Shown one piece after another: positions 25,028-36,709 of a stretch of DNA of 64,000 bases. Made by a program: the position numbers and the translations under genes. Numbering within the stretch: the first letter of the stretch is position 1; each line of letters begins with the position of its first letter. This DNA is from Pleurodeles waltl (lineage: Eukaryota > Chordata > Amphibia > Caudata > Salamandridae): the NCBI RefSeq assembly GCF_031143425.1, contig NC_090440.1, positions 1,265,219,123 to 1,265,283,122 of the forward strand. The letters run 5' to 3'. The notes under the pieces are model-generated. The model saw nothing but the letters and a program-made list of their open reading frames with translations. It had not been told where the DNA came from and searched no databases.

Positions 25028-26413
25028 TTTGTATTCATTTTTGAAGGTGTTCTTGAAAAATTATCATGAAGAAAAAGAAGGCTTGATGAAATAAAACATT
25101 TGTCTAGGACACACAATTTGGAGAAGAGAGGAAGCTTCTATTTATCCCAGATTTTCTGGTTCCATATTGTGGCGTCCAGCCACTAAAAGATTATTGCTGT
25201 CTCTCAACTGTTTTCCATCAAAGGTCACTGCCTTGAGTTTTATTCTTGGTGCATCAGTTTACATGGTGGCAGGCAGAAGCAAAATGGGGGCTCACCTCGT
25301 CTTGGGCTTGACGATCAAAGAGAATATTGAGCTGAGCCAAATCAAGAGCCTGGCATCTGGCTTAAGCCTGGTTTGAGTTTTCAGTGACTCGCCAGCCAGT
25401 ACTTGATCTGGATGAGGTGTGAAAACTGCTCCCAAAGCAGGGCTACGGACCTGATGGCAAAAGTGCTTTCCTTCCATGACATGAAGGACTCAGAGCATTT
25501 TCTAGACCTGTGGAAGAACAGAAAGAGGATTGCTATTTGAAACTTGTGAGGAGATCTCAAGTGGTGGACTTGCTTGTACCCATATACAGAAATAGATGCA
25601 AGGGTCACTTGGCTCACTTCCTGTGTGGCTAAATGGTCACAACAAGCTGCAAGAGGCCTTTTGTGAAGTGCCAGGCTGACTAGAGGTCAGGTGACTTGCA
25701 CCCACCCCAATTTACAATTCATGTTTTTGCTTACATAATAAGGATAATTTTCCCACAAAAATAAATGTATTTCCCTTTTAAAAAATGACATAATTCTGCC
25801 CACCTTTATTAGAACCCTTGTGAGAGGTGTAGTCTGCGTAAGTCTGAGCAACATTTGTGCAGCCATGTTTGATACAACTGCAGGCAAGTAGTTACAAAAT
25901 AAACCAAGTGTTTATATACTGTACTCTCAGATTACATAAAGAGAGAAAATGGTATTAGTTGCAGTTTCCAATATGCATTTAGTATTCTCCTGATATTATA
26001 TAATTTTTTGTAACTTCTTGTGTTTACTTTATTTACTCACCTCATGTCACCCCTAGCCTTCCCATTCCCTTTGGTCATCCTTTGAATGCTTGCAGTGGGA
26101 GGAGTCTTTGTTTGACAGATGGATGCTAATTATTTGTGAGGCGATGTGTTCTCCTACATAATATATCATTGTCCAGGAATATAAATTGTTACTTAACTTT
26201 TTTCTGCTATGTCAATCCACCTGCAGATCTGGAAAATTACATTCAGATTACATTTAGATTAGTTCATGAAGTCTGTCAATGCTGACAGTGACACACCTCT
26301 TACAATATTAGCATGGTAACCATATAACACACACTTGTTTCTTTCATAGGGCGAAAATGTCATTCTAATTAAAAGTCATTTGATTTATCCTTGTAAACCC
26401 CAGTGTAGGAGGC
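25028..26413. other. Unassigned non-coding DNA
   Basis: No gene, RNA or recognisable repeat. Frames are short and unremarkable. A tandem gtgtaggaggctg at 26,403-26,426 abuts the next element's left end. Confidence 0.5.
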
Positions 26414-27414
26414 TGTGTAGGAGGCTGGCCTGGTTTGTAGTGGGTACCTTGGGTACTTACACCTTACACCAGGTCCAGTTATCCCTTGTTAGTGAATGTA
26501 GTAGTGTTCTAGCAGCTTAGGCTGCTAGAGATAGCTATAGCAGAGCAGCTTAGGCTGAACTAGGAGACATGCAAAGCTCATGCAATACCACCTACAGTTA
26601 CACAGTACTTATACACAAGACAATTAATACACTAGACACAAAAATCAGACAAGTAAATAGTCATAGAACAATGCAAACAGTAGGAAATCCTATAGAATGC
26701 AATGGGAGAAAATAGGTCTAGGGGCAACACAAACCATATACTAAAAAAGTGGAATTTGAATTACGAATTCCCCCCTAGAAAAGTGTAGTGTGTGCAGAAT
26801 CGCTGGGAGAGTAAGAAGACAGTAAAGGTAAGTAAATTACCCCACCCCAGAGCCCAGAAAAGCAGGAGTAAAGTACTGCAAGTTTCCTAAGGACACACTA
26901 CACCTCGTTTTTGGGATTTTGCAGCAGCCAACCAAGGGTGCAAAGAACAACAGCTGGATTATTGGACCTGAAGACCTACAAAGGAAAGGGACCAAGTCCA
27001 GAAGTCGAAAGAAGTTTCAGGAAGGACAGGAGCCCCTGCCAACCCAGAAGAGGGTGCAAAAGAAGAGTCCCCAGTTAGTGGAAGACTGCAAAAATGCACC
27101 CTAGGAAGATGCCAGCGTGTTCCTGCATGATGCAAAAGAGCTATTCATATCTTGATTTTTTGACTTTTAGGCTACTTAATATATGTTTAAGACTGACACT
27201 TTGTTGTGCATATTTGATAGTTAATCTAGTTACTTGAAAACGAGTGCCTCACATAGGCTTTGCTTTTTTTGATGTTTACTGTGTAAACTGATTAGGGGTT
27301 TGGGGGTTCCCATGTGAGTGCATTGTTTACGCACTATGTGAGAAAGTAGCCTCTTTCTTGCCTTGTTACCCCCACTTATAGCCTGTTTGTGAGTATATGT
27401 CAGGGTGTTTTCAC

Positions 27415-27635
27415 TGTCTCATTGGGATCATGCTAGCCAGGGCCCAGTGCTCATAGTGAAGACCCTATGTTTTCAGTATGTTTGTTATGTGTCACTGGGA
27501 CCCTGCTAACCAGGACCCCAGTGCTCATAAGTTTGTGGCCTATATGTATGTGTTCCCTGTGTGATGCCTAACTGTCTCACTGAGGCTCTGCTAACCAGAA
27601 CCTCAGTGGTTATGCTCTCTCTGTTTTCCAAATTG
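27415..27635. repeat. Three diverged ~75-bp tandem units
   Basis: The phrase tgtc(t)cactgRgRccctgctaaccag followed by a (c)ccagtgctcat-like block occurs three times, near 27,415, 27,490 and 27,567, each followed by a T/G-rich spacer. Confidence 0.7.
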
Positions 27636-27999
27636 TCACTAACAGGCTAGTGACGAATTTCACCAATTCACATTGGCATACTGGAACACCCTTATAATTC
27701 CCTAGTATATGGTACTGAGGTACCCAGGGTATTGGGGAGATACCCTATGGGCTGCAGCATTTCTTTTGCCACCCATAGGGAGCTCTGACAATTCTTACAC
27801 AGGCCTGCCACTGCAGCCTGAGTGAAATAACGTCCACGTTATTTCACAGCCATTTACCACTGCACTTAAGTAACTTATAAGTCACCTATATGTCTAACCT
27901 TCACCTGGTGAAGGTTGGGTGCAAAGATACTTAGTGTGTGGGCACCCTGGCTCTAGCCAAGGTGCCCCCACATTGTTCAGGGCAAATTCCCCGGACTTT

Positions 28000-28600
28000 G
28001 TGAGTACGGGGACACCATTTCACGTGTGCACTATACATAGGTCACTATCTATGTATAGCGTCACAATGGTAACTCCGAACATGGCCATGTAACATGTCTA
28101 AGATCATGGAATTGTCACCCCAAATGCCATTCTGGCATTGGGGAGACAATTCCATGATCCCCCGAGTCTCTAGCACAGACCTGGGTACTGCCAAACTGCC
28201 TTTCCCTGGGTTTCACTGCAGCTGCTGCTGCTGCCAACCCCTCAGACAGGTTTCTGCCCTCCTGGGGTCCAGCCAGGCCTGGCCCAGGAAGGCAGAACAA
28301 AGGACTTCCTCAGAGAGAGGGTGTTACACCCTCTCCCTTTGGAAAAAGGTGTCAGGGCTGGGGAGGAGTAGCCTCCCCCAGCCTCTGGAAATGCTTTGAT
28401 GGGCCCAGATGGTGCCCATCTCTGCATAAGCCAGTCTACACCGGTTCAGGAATCCCCCAGCCCCGCTCTGGCGCGACACTGGACAAAGGAAAGGGGAGTG
28501 ACCACTCCCCTGACCTGCACCTCCCAGGGGAGGTGCTCAGAGCTCCTCCAGCGTGCCCCAGACCTCTGCCATCTTGGATTCAGAGGTGTGCTGGCACACT
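28000..28600. repeat. Second tract of serial inverted repeats
   Basis: Closely spaced fold-backs include 28,031-28,058 (ctatacatag...ctatgtatag), 28,102-28,159, gagagggtgttacaccctctc near 28,316, gggaggagtagcctccccc near 28,360, ggggagtgaccactcccc near 28,494 and cacctcccaggggaggtg near 28,519. No coding potential is evident. Confidence 0.65.
28102..28159. repeat. 58-nt near-perfect hairpin
   Basis: A 15-bp perfect outer stem (gatcatggaattgtc with gacaattccatgatc) continues through an inner stem (ccccaaatgcca with tggcattgggg, one bulge) to a 3-nt loop. The size resembles a small pre-miRNA-like fold-back, but there is no evidence of expression. Confidence 0.8.
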
Positions 28601-30469
28601 GGACTGCTCTGAGTGGCCAGGGCCAGCAGGTGACGTCAGAGACTCATTCTGATAGGCTCTTACCTGTGTTACTAGCCTATCCTCCTTCCTAGGTAGCCAA
28701 ACCTCCTTTTCTGGCTATTTAGGGTCTCTGCTTTGGGGAATTCTTCAGATACTGAATGCAAAAGCTCACCAGAGTTCCTCTGCACTTCTCTCTTCACCTT
28801 CTGCCAAAGGATCGACCGCTGACTGCTCAGGACGCCTGCAAAACCGCAACAAAGTAGCAAAGACGACTACTGCAACCTTGTATCGCTTATCCTGCCGCCT
28901 TCTCAACTGTTTCCTGGTGGTGCATGCTCTGGGGGTGGCCTGCCTCCTTCTTGCACCAGGAGCTCTGAAGAAATCTCCCGTGGGTCAACAGAATCTTCCC
29001 CCTGCAACCGCAGGCAACAAAAGACTGCATCACCGGTCCTCTGGGTCCCCTCTCAGCACGACGAGCATGGTCCCTGGAACTCAGCACCTCTGTCCAAGTG
29101 ACTCCCACAGTCCAGTGACTCTTCACTCAAAGTTTGGCAGAGGTAAGTCCTTGCCTCCCCACGCTAGATTGCATTGCTGAGTACCGCGTGATTTGCAGCT
29201 GCTCCGGCTCCTGTGCACTCTTCCAGGATTTCCTTCATGCACAACAACGCCTGGGTCCCCGACACTCTAACCTGCAGTGCACAACTTTCTGAGTTGTCCT
29301 CCGGCATCGTGGGACTCCCTTTTGTGTCTTCGGGTGGACTCCGGTTCACTCCTCTTCCAAGTGCCTGTTCCGGTACTTCTGAGGGTGCTGCCTGCTTCTG
29401 TGAGGGCTCCCTGACTTGCTGGGTCGCCCCCTCTGTCTCCTCATCCAAGTGGCGACATCCTGGTCCCTCCTGGGCCACAGCAGCATCCAAAAACCCTAAC
29501 CGCGACCCTTGCAGCTAGCAAGGCTTGTTTGCGGTCTTTCTGTGTTGGAACACCTCTGCAAGCTTCTTCACGACGTAGGACATCCATCCTCCAAAGGGGA
29601 AGTTCCTAGTCCTCTTCGTTCTTGCAGAAACCAAATTTCTTCCATCCGGCTGCAGCTTCTTGGCACACTCAGCTGGCATTTCCTGGGCATCTGCCCACTC
29701 TCGGTCATTGTCGCGACTCTTGGACTTGGTCCCCTTGTTTCACAGGTACTCAGGTCTGGAAATCCACTGTTGTTGCTTTGCTGGTGTTGGTCTTCCTTGC
29801 AGAAACCCTCTATCACGACTTTTGTGCTCTCTGGGGGTTATAGGTGCACTTTACACCTACTTTTCAGGGTCTTGGGGTGGGCTATTTTTCTAACCCTCAT
29901 TGTTTTCTTACAGTCCCAGCGACCCTCTACAAGCTCACATAGGTTTGGGATCCATTCGTGGTTCGCATTCCACTTTTGGAGTATATGGTTTGTGTTGCCC
30001 CTATACCTATGTGCTCCTATTGCAATCTACTGTAACTTTACATTGCTTGCATTACTTCCTTTTGCTATTACTGCATATTTTTGGTATTGTGTACATATGT
30101 CTTGTGTATATTTGGCATCCTCATACTGAGGGTACTCACTGAGATACTTTTGGCATATTGTCATAAAAATAAAGTACCTTTATTTTTAGTATATCTGTGT
30201 ATTGTGTTTTCTTATGATATTGTGCAGATGACACCAGTGGTATAGTAGGAGCTTTGCATGTCTCCTAGTTCAGCCTAAGCTGCTCTGCTATAGCTACCTT
30301 CTATCAGCCTAAGCTGCTAGAAACACCTCTTCTACATTTATAAGGGATAACTGGACCTGGTACAGAGTGTAAGTACCCCTTGGTACCCACTACAAGCCAG
30401 GCCAACCTTCTACACACTACACCTAACACAACCTTTGAGCACCTTTTCTTCACCCTATACTTACACCCC

Positions 30470-30612
30470 AGCTATATACGCTTTCTACTATGAGCCCCGG
30501 GGTTCTGGCTAGCAGGATCTCAGTGACACAATAAAAACACACTGCCACACACTCACAAACAGGCCAAAAGTGTGGGTAACCATTCTAGAAAGAGACTAAT
30601 TTCCTACTCCCA
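30470..30612 (-). repeat. Inverted partial copy of 27,341-27,500
   Basis: The reverse complement carries the same ordered blocks as the stretch starting at 27,341: a ctctttct core, then ggttacccacactt-like, gcctgtttgtgagt, a gtgtcactgagatcctgctagccag block and ctcatagt. It lies just outside the right inverted repeat of the 4-kb element, so the ends of two related repeats are interleaved. Confidence 0.6.
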
Positions 30613-30616
30613 GATA

Positions 30617-32249
30617 AACGTAATTTTTCAATATTCAAAGACGCATTATCATGTGACCCAACAAGTGTTCACAAATGTTACTTGCTGACAAATGTCAGTT
30701 GTTGACTTGTTTCAGGTATTGCTTATGGATATATCAAATGTCATGCCCTGTTTCAAAAGTGAATGGAGTTTTTATACTTTTGTGCAGACATGCCAAATGC
30801 CCCGCACAATGACACTTTTAGTATGACTAAATTAAACTGTCTGTGTGTTACCAAAAAGACTCCCAAAAGAATTGATAAAGCCCCTCTACATCAGTAGAAA
30901 AGTGTCTCATATGCCAGAAAATGTCATTTATGCATTTTCCGAATGAATATCGCCCACTATTGCCAGTGTAATTGTAGGCAATGGCATAGGGTACTAAGCA
31001 TTAGTGTGATAGGGGGATGACCAGGCATAGGAAAGTAAATCAGCTTGCAACGTAGACTAGTGGATAATTTCACCTGAGGAATAGAGCTGCTTGCAACCTT
31101 GGCAATATAGGATCAACTGTCAGTAAGGCTGACTTGGCCTGTCATTGAATTATCATTCAAAAGTTAGAAGTACTCAGTAGGTGTCTATATGTAGTGGTAA
31201 TGATGGGGGTGCCACAGACAATGTTTGGTTAGTATATTTCTTAATGTTGCAGCTAGGCTGTAAGGTTATCTATAACCATCTCTTTTTGGGGAGCTGGTGG
31301 CCTATTGATTGTCCCCTTTTTGATGTTCCACCACCACTTCTATCTCACTGGATCTTGCAGGCTTCCAACTGCCAGGAAATCTCTCTTCTCTCATGCTAAA
31401 AACCTGCCACCCTAGATACACACTGAGAATATGAGGGGCACATATTTGGAGATTTGATCAAGGAGGGAGAAGAGAGTTACATATGCCCTTATGTGACACT
31501 CAAAACCATTTTATTGCATAATTTTTGTGTCTTTCAGCCCCTTTTACTTCTGTTTAGTGACCTAACCCCTTATCTTTACTAGATCCACAGTAGCAAAAGC
31601 TATGAAGCTTATCACTTGTCAAAAATGCTAGGACACTTTCTTTCACAAAAACGGTCCATAAAGGCTTATTCCTCTTTTTATGTGGGCTGCACAATGCAGC
31701 ACACATGGAAGAGGAAGTAATGTGGAGAAATAAAGATATTACTCCCTGTTACGTCTCTGTCAGGTCGTTGCATAACATTGGTACAAACCTAGCTTTACAA
31801 GTCTTTGTAAATCTCAGTTTGTGTCAAACACATGGGTATATGCAGGTGAATGCCCATGCTCAAAGCATGTAAAGCCTATGTGCTGCATTACTTTGCAGAG
31901 TACAATACCCGACCTTTCCATCCCACAAAGTGTAAACGAAAAAAGTGTTGGTGTCTTGTCAACAAATTCCAGGGCAGTCAATAAGAGATCAGTTCTGCAA
32001 TGCACCAAGGGCACATCTCCCACCTTTATTATGGGGCAAAGAGAGTTTGCAATCTCAATCACTTAACGGATACCCAGTGATAAGATACTGTCAGGAAGTA
32101 GGCCAGCAAAATGAGAAGTCTGTGGGAGCAAATTTACCTACCTTTGGTCGTGACACAGCACTATTCTATGGTGATGGCCCACAATCAGCAACACCAATAA
32201 AATCCTAACTTCTCAAACTCCATCCAAATGCAAGCTGGGCAACACAAAC
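30617..32249. other. Unassigned non-coding DNA
   Basis: No gene or repeat family recognised. All open frames are under ~90 codons and lack motifs. Confidence 0.5.
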
Positions 32250-33030
32250 GTAATATCCTGGAAATATTTCAGGGCTGAGCAAAATCATTCACGATCCAAA
32301 TTTGGAATCTTTTTTTAGAGACTTTGACATAATCTGTTTGCAGGAAACCTGAAAATCTGTCTGCTAGCTGGGTTCCTAGAATTCTTACGTTCTGCTCTAA
32401 AAGCAAAGTCTAAGCAGCACCAAAAAGGCCTCTTATCTATCGATATAACTACAAACAAAATCTTCAACGCAAGGAGTATCGACCTGCAACCATCTCACAT
32501 GTTAGCAGTTATTATCCAAAATTGGTTAATGGAAAAGACATCAATGACTGTCATAATAATAAATATCTACATCAGCCCCAACGCGGCCAATAAACAATAT
32601 CCTCTAGACATAATGGAAAATGAATTGCTAACATTAAGAGCCTCGTATGGGGACGCCCGCTGGCTCATCACGGGAGACTCTGATCTAAACTTGGCCAACC
32701 ATGAGAAAAGACGTTTTAGCGAAGGTGCTTTGGATCAGAGGCTGGGTATGGTATACTGCTGCAAGTATTACTGTTCAGAGATATGGATAAATGTGATCAT
32801 CCTCTTCTACGATATTTGGAAGCATTAGGGCTAAGGACCCGTAATGGTCTATTCCCTAAAGACTGAGCAAAGAACCCGACTCACAAATAAAAGAAATCTG
32901 CATCTACCCTAGACTATACATTTGCCTCTAGGGGTGTCTTCAACCACTTCCAGGCTTTAATATAGAAGTGAGATGTGAAAGCAACAAACACCCACAAATA
33001 ATGAAAATAGCGAATAACAATCCTTACACA
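32250..33030 (+). pseudogene. Old non-LTR retrotransposon, endonuclease part (segment 1 of 3)
   Basis: Decayed apurinic-endonuclease (APE-type) domain of a LINE. In broken frames one can read FDIICLQET, then IINIYISPN, then LITGDSDLNLANHEKR (equivalent of the GDFN motif) and LDYTFASR near 32,915. There are several stops and frameshifts. It lies upstream of a reverse transcriptase segment in the same orientation that begins after the R1 repeat, and a C-terminal segment that now lies 20 kb away at 55.8 kb. The three are best read as one element split by later insertions. The clade is probably CR1/L2-like but not settled. Confidence 0.7.
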
Positions 33031-33032
33031 GC

Positions 33033-34375
33033 TGTTGGACCTGGCCCTTTTTGCAGGGTATCCCCAAACTTTTTATCTCTTTCCTCCTATTTTGTCTGGC
33101 CAGTTTATGTTGGCTTTTGGACTCCGGGTACTTTACCACTGATAACCAGTGCTAAAGTGCATATCATCTCTGTTTAAATTGTAATGGTGATTGGTTTATC
33201 CATGATTTGCATATTTGATTTACGAGAAAGTATTTAGCAAAGTGCACTGGAGGTACCCAGGTCCTGTAAATCAAATGCTACTAGTGGGCCTGCAGCACTG
33301 ATTGTGCCACACACATTAGTAGCCTTGTAAACATGGCTCAGACCTGGCACTGCAGTGTCTGTTTGTACGGTTTTAAACTGCCAATTTCACCTGGCAAGTG
33401 TACCCACTTGCCATGCCCAAACCTTCCCTTTTTATGCATGTAAGGCACCCCTACGGTAGGTCCTAGGTAGCCCCAATGGGTAGGGTGCAGTGTATGTTAA
33501 AGGTGGGACATGTACTGATGTGTTGTACATGTCCTAGCAGTAAATACTGTCAAATTTGTTTTTCACTGTTGCAAGAACTATCTCTCTCATAGGTTAACAT
33601 CGAGGATGCCTTTAAATAACTTCTAAGTGAAGTTTCCCTTTGAGAGCAGCTAGAGACATGGAATTTGGGGTCTCTGAACTCACAATTTAAAAATGCATCT
33701 TTTGGTAAAGTTGGTTTTTAAATTGTCTGTTTGAAAATGCAACTTTTAGAAAGAGGGCATTTTCTTGCCTAAACAATTGTGTGACTCTGCCTGTGTGTGT
33801 ATTCCCTGTCTGGGTCAGTCTGACAAGTGGGATGTTTGTGAATCTCCACTACACAGTGACACAAAGGGAATTGGGGTGTAGCCCACATATTCTGAGGAGC
33901 CATCTGGCTAGAATGGAGGGAGGAGTGGTCACTTACACCTGAATGGGTTGTGCCCACCCTCATACTATACAGTCTTCAAACCCCTGGTGTGTGTCTGGGG
34001 CCAGGCGTGGGCAAGGTAGGATCTTGTGAACAACAAAGACTTTCCTTTGAAGTTTGCCTCCTTTAAAGGCAGAAAGGGTTATAAGCAGTGGACCCCAAAA
34101 CCCAGAAATTTTGATTACTTCAGGAACCAAGAGGAGCCTCTGCCAAGGACAAGAGCTGAAGAGCTGGAAGCCTGTGACTGTGCTGTGCTGGGTTGGGCTG
34201 CAGTTGCTGATTCTGCCTGAAGAGGACAAAGATTGGCCTGACTGCTCATGCCAAGCTTCCAAGGGGATGAGCAGGGGTTATCTTGGGTGTGCAATTCCCT
34301 CACCCTGACTAGAGTGGGTGAGCTCTGCCTGGCTTAGGTGCATACCCCAGCCAACCAGAAGCCCTATTTCTAACA
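33033..34375 (+). mobile_element. Dispersed repeat family R1, copy 2, inserted in the old LINE
   Basis: This is the longer copy of the repeat at 18,840-19,878, in the opposite orientation. It begins tgttggacctggccc and ends ...tatttctaaca, so it could be TG...CA-ended like a solo LTR of ~1.34 kb. A string agctgttggac occurs at both junctions (near 33,030 and 34,379); this may be a target duplication or part of the element. It contains no protein domain and separates endonuclease from reverse transcriptase of the old LINE. Confidence 0.65.
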
Positions 34376-34379
34376 GCAG

Positions 34380-36028
34380 AGCTGTTGGACAAGGTTTGAG
34401 AACAGGACCCTGAAGCCACTTACATTGTATAAGATGATCCAACACGTGTATGGAAAAATATGAGATGTGGAAAGCTAACTTACCATCTGCTCAAGTGGCC
34501 AAATGATGGTTCATGCAAGCCCTAGAGCAACAAAGGTAGTAACTTAGCAAAACAGCTAGTCTTCTAAAGAGGTCACACTTGGACAGCAACCTTCTCTGTT
34601 CCTTTCAAGAACTAAGGAAGAATTATAAGAAGGCATTATGGGAAGCAAAACAGGCCCATAGGGACCTGTAATGGATCAGAAGTGTGGAGGCTTGTAAAGA
34701 AAAGAACAGCCGGTTCCTGTGATCAGCTGTCAAACAACTGGAGTGTGGAACTGCAGGAATCAAAGTAATACTGTGCCGGAGGAGGAGTAGATTGAGCATA
34801 TCTGAAAACAGTACCACAGTCAGAAGGCAGCTGAACTACCGCCTAATTCAAGCAGCAAGTCCGACCCCTTGGCCTAAGAAGAACAAGAAATTGAGGGACA
34901 ACTTGAAAGCTGTAGAAACAGTAGGGTCCCTGGTCCACATGGCCTCACTGCAGATGTATTCAAAGATGATCGTGTCTTCTGGAGTATCCACCTTTGCAAG
35001 ATGTTCAATGCCTGTGTCTTAGAAAATAAGACTCCTGATTCTTGGAAAGAGGCAATTTTCCAACCAATCAACAAGAAGGCCCCTTATGGGAACCCAGACA
35101 GCTTTTGTGTGATCGCACTTCCTGATATTGAAGCAAATATATTTGCGTGTCTCCTGCTAGAGGAATTGAAAGGCTGCACAACTAATTTAAATCTCATACC
35201 CCTAAATCAAACAGGCCTTCATCCCTCGTTGAATACTTCTGACAACCTGACAGCTCTAGCCATTTTAGCTGAAAAATACACAAAAAAGAAAATAACTTTG
35301 TATAGCTGCTTTGTGGATTTATGCAAAGCTTTTGATTCAGTCCATCTGCCCAGGTTGTGGAGGAAACTAGTGAATTACAACATTCTACCGAAGTTGTTAA
35401 AAAGGAATACAGCTTTTATACTCTGACAACTGGGCAGGCAGGTGGCAATGGAAAAGTGACTGCTAAAATCCAGATATACAGAGACGTGGAGCAAGGCTAT
35501 GTGCTAACCCTGATGCTTTTTAACTTATACTTGGCAGATCTGTGCACACAGTTGAATACTTCCAGTTCCCATCCTCCCAAAGTGGGCCAACAACCAATAA
35601 CATCATTATTATATGCTGACAACATTGTCCTATGGAATCTTTCAGGCACTGATCTCCAAAAAGTGCTAAATACCCTTGACCAGAATCATAAGACAAATGA
35701 GCTGTCAGTGAACCTGGAGAAAACCAAGGTAGTCATCATTGGCAAGCATGTAATTAAGAATAAGCAATGGCCCTGTGGGAATGCACTGTGGGGATGCACT
35801 CCAGTAGGTTGGTGTCTGGCTGCAGGAGTACTGGTATCATCGCCAGCAGCTGAACACCTTGAAAGCAAGGATGGTGTCCCAGCTTTCATCCGTACAAGCC
35901 CTGGCTAAGAAATTGCAAAGTTCACCCTGGAGTCCACTCCTTATGGTGATCAAGGCTAGGTTTTTGCCCTACCTGGCATATGGTCTAGAAATCTATCCTG
36001 GCAAGTTTGACAACAATATTATGGCTCC
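34380..36028 (+). pseudogene. Old non-LTR retrotransposon, reverse transcriptase part (segment 2 of 3)
   Basis: Reverse transcriptase fingers and palm are readable across two main frames. Motifs in order: a GPxGLTADVFK-like block near 34,935 (out of frame), then TPDSWKEAIFQPINKK, NQTGLHPSLNTSDN, CFVDLCKAFDSVHLPRLW, RDVEQGYVLTLMLFNLYLADL (damaged RxxRQGxxLxPLLFNLY motif) and SLLYADNIVLW, where the catalytic YADD has become YADN. A thumb region follows (LNTLKARMVSQLSS...). Frameshifts fall near 35,420 and 35,800. The frame stops at NNIMAP where the L1 element inserted (36,028/36,029) and resumes at 55,785-55,796. Confidence 0.85.
36017..36028. repeat. Left target-site duplication of the L1 element
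   Basis: tattatggctcc here is repeated at 55,784-55,795 directly after the L1 A-rich tail. It falls in the old LINE reading frame, and removing 36,029-55,795 restores continuity. Confidence 0.85.
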
Positions 36029-36709
36029 CTTTTACGAACAACAATTACTGCCAGGCGGCATCGGGAGAACATGGCGGGCTACCCGGAGGCGGTAGCCCAT
36101 TAGATGCGCTTACCCGCCTTTCCTGAGGGGGCGTGACACGGACGAGTCGGTCGGTTTGCGGATGTGCCTGCCGGCGGCTGAGAGCATGGGGATCCGGTCG
36201 GCTCTGCAGGGAGGAGCGGAACCCGGCGGGAGACTCCGGCACTGGGTGCGTGCCACGCTGGAGCTCAGTCGGGTGCGCCGAGGTGCAGCAAGGATTCCCC
36301 TCCGGGGGAATCCAAGCAGAGCCAGCACAAGCAAGGTTCCTGGGAGGAATTCCCAGGTTCCTGGTAGCGTGGCAATGCACACTGGACAGGTGGCCAGAAA
36401 GGAGGCAACAGCAGCAGCTGAGCTTGTTGGAAGCTCATTTAGGCAGAGTGGAGGGGGTTGGAGCCCCCCTCCCCTCTCTTCTTTAACCCATCTCAGGTAG
36501 GGGGGCCAGGGTTGAGGGAGGGAGAGAGGGGTAGTGAGATTTGTGGAATACAGAGCAAGACCTGTGCTAAAACTTTGGAACCAGTAAGGTACCCTGTAAA
36601 GAGAGGAAGTGAGGGAAGGCAAAAAATAAAAATCAAACTTACACCCTCAATAAAGGCCTATTTCAGGGCGAGACCGGAGGGCATAGTGCTTATTCCTGGT
36701 CTAGGGAAA
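36029..36709 (+). promoter_or_regulatory. L1 5' untranslated region (putative promoter)
   Basis: GC-rich leader between the left target duplication and the ORF1 start, as in full-length L1 elements where this region carries an internal promoter. Long frames here on both strands are compositional. No specific promoter motif can be named. Confidence 0.55.

Larger units (their letters stand above)
26414..30416. mobile_element. 4.0-kb element with ~197-bp terminal inverted repeats, no transposase
   Basis: The left end (26,414-26,610) and the reverse complement of the right end (30,220-30,416) align over about 197 bp. Both start tgtgtagRaggYtggcctgg and share agttatccctt, agctatagcagagcagc, and gaactaggagacatgcaaa. 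Weaker similarity continues inward to an AATAAA-bearing stretch at 30,170-30,190. No transposase or known domain is encoded. The longest frame (29,509-30,129) is Leu/Ser/Cys-rich and matches nothing I know. Target duplication was not identified, so the superfamily is open. Alternatives are two inverted copies of one short repeat bracketing unrelated DNA, or a composite. Confidence 0.7.

Noticed and set aside
29509..30129. 206-codon frame within the 4-kb element
   Set aside because: The Leu/Ser/Cys-rich composition has no recognisable domain and lies between palindromic repeats, with overlapping frames of similar length. Not supportable as a gene.
36045..36622. Overlapping 110-170-codon frames in the L1 5' region
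   Set aside because: The GC-rich untranslated leader gives long frames on both strands; none has a known motif or continues into ORF1.
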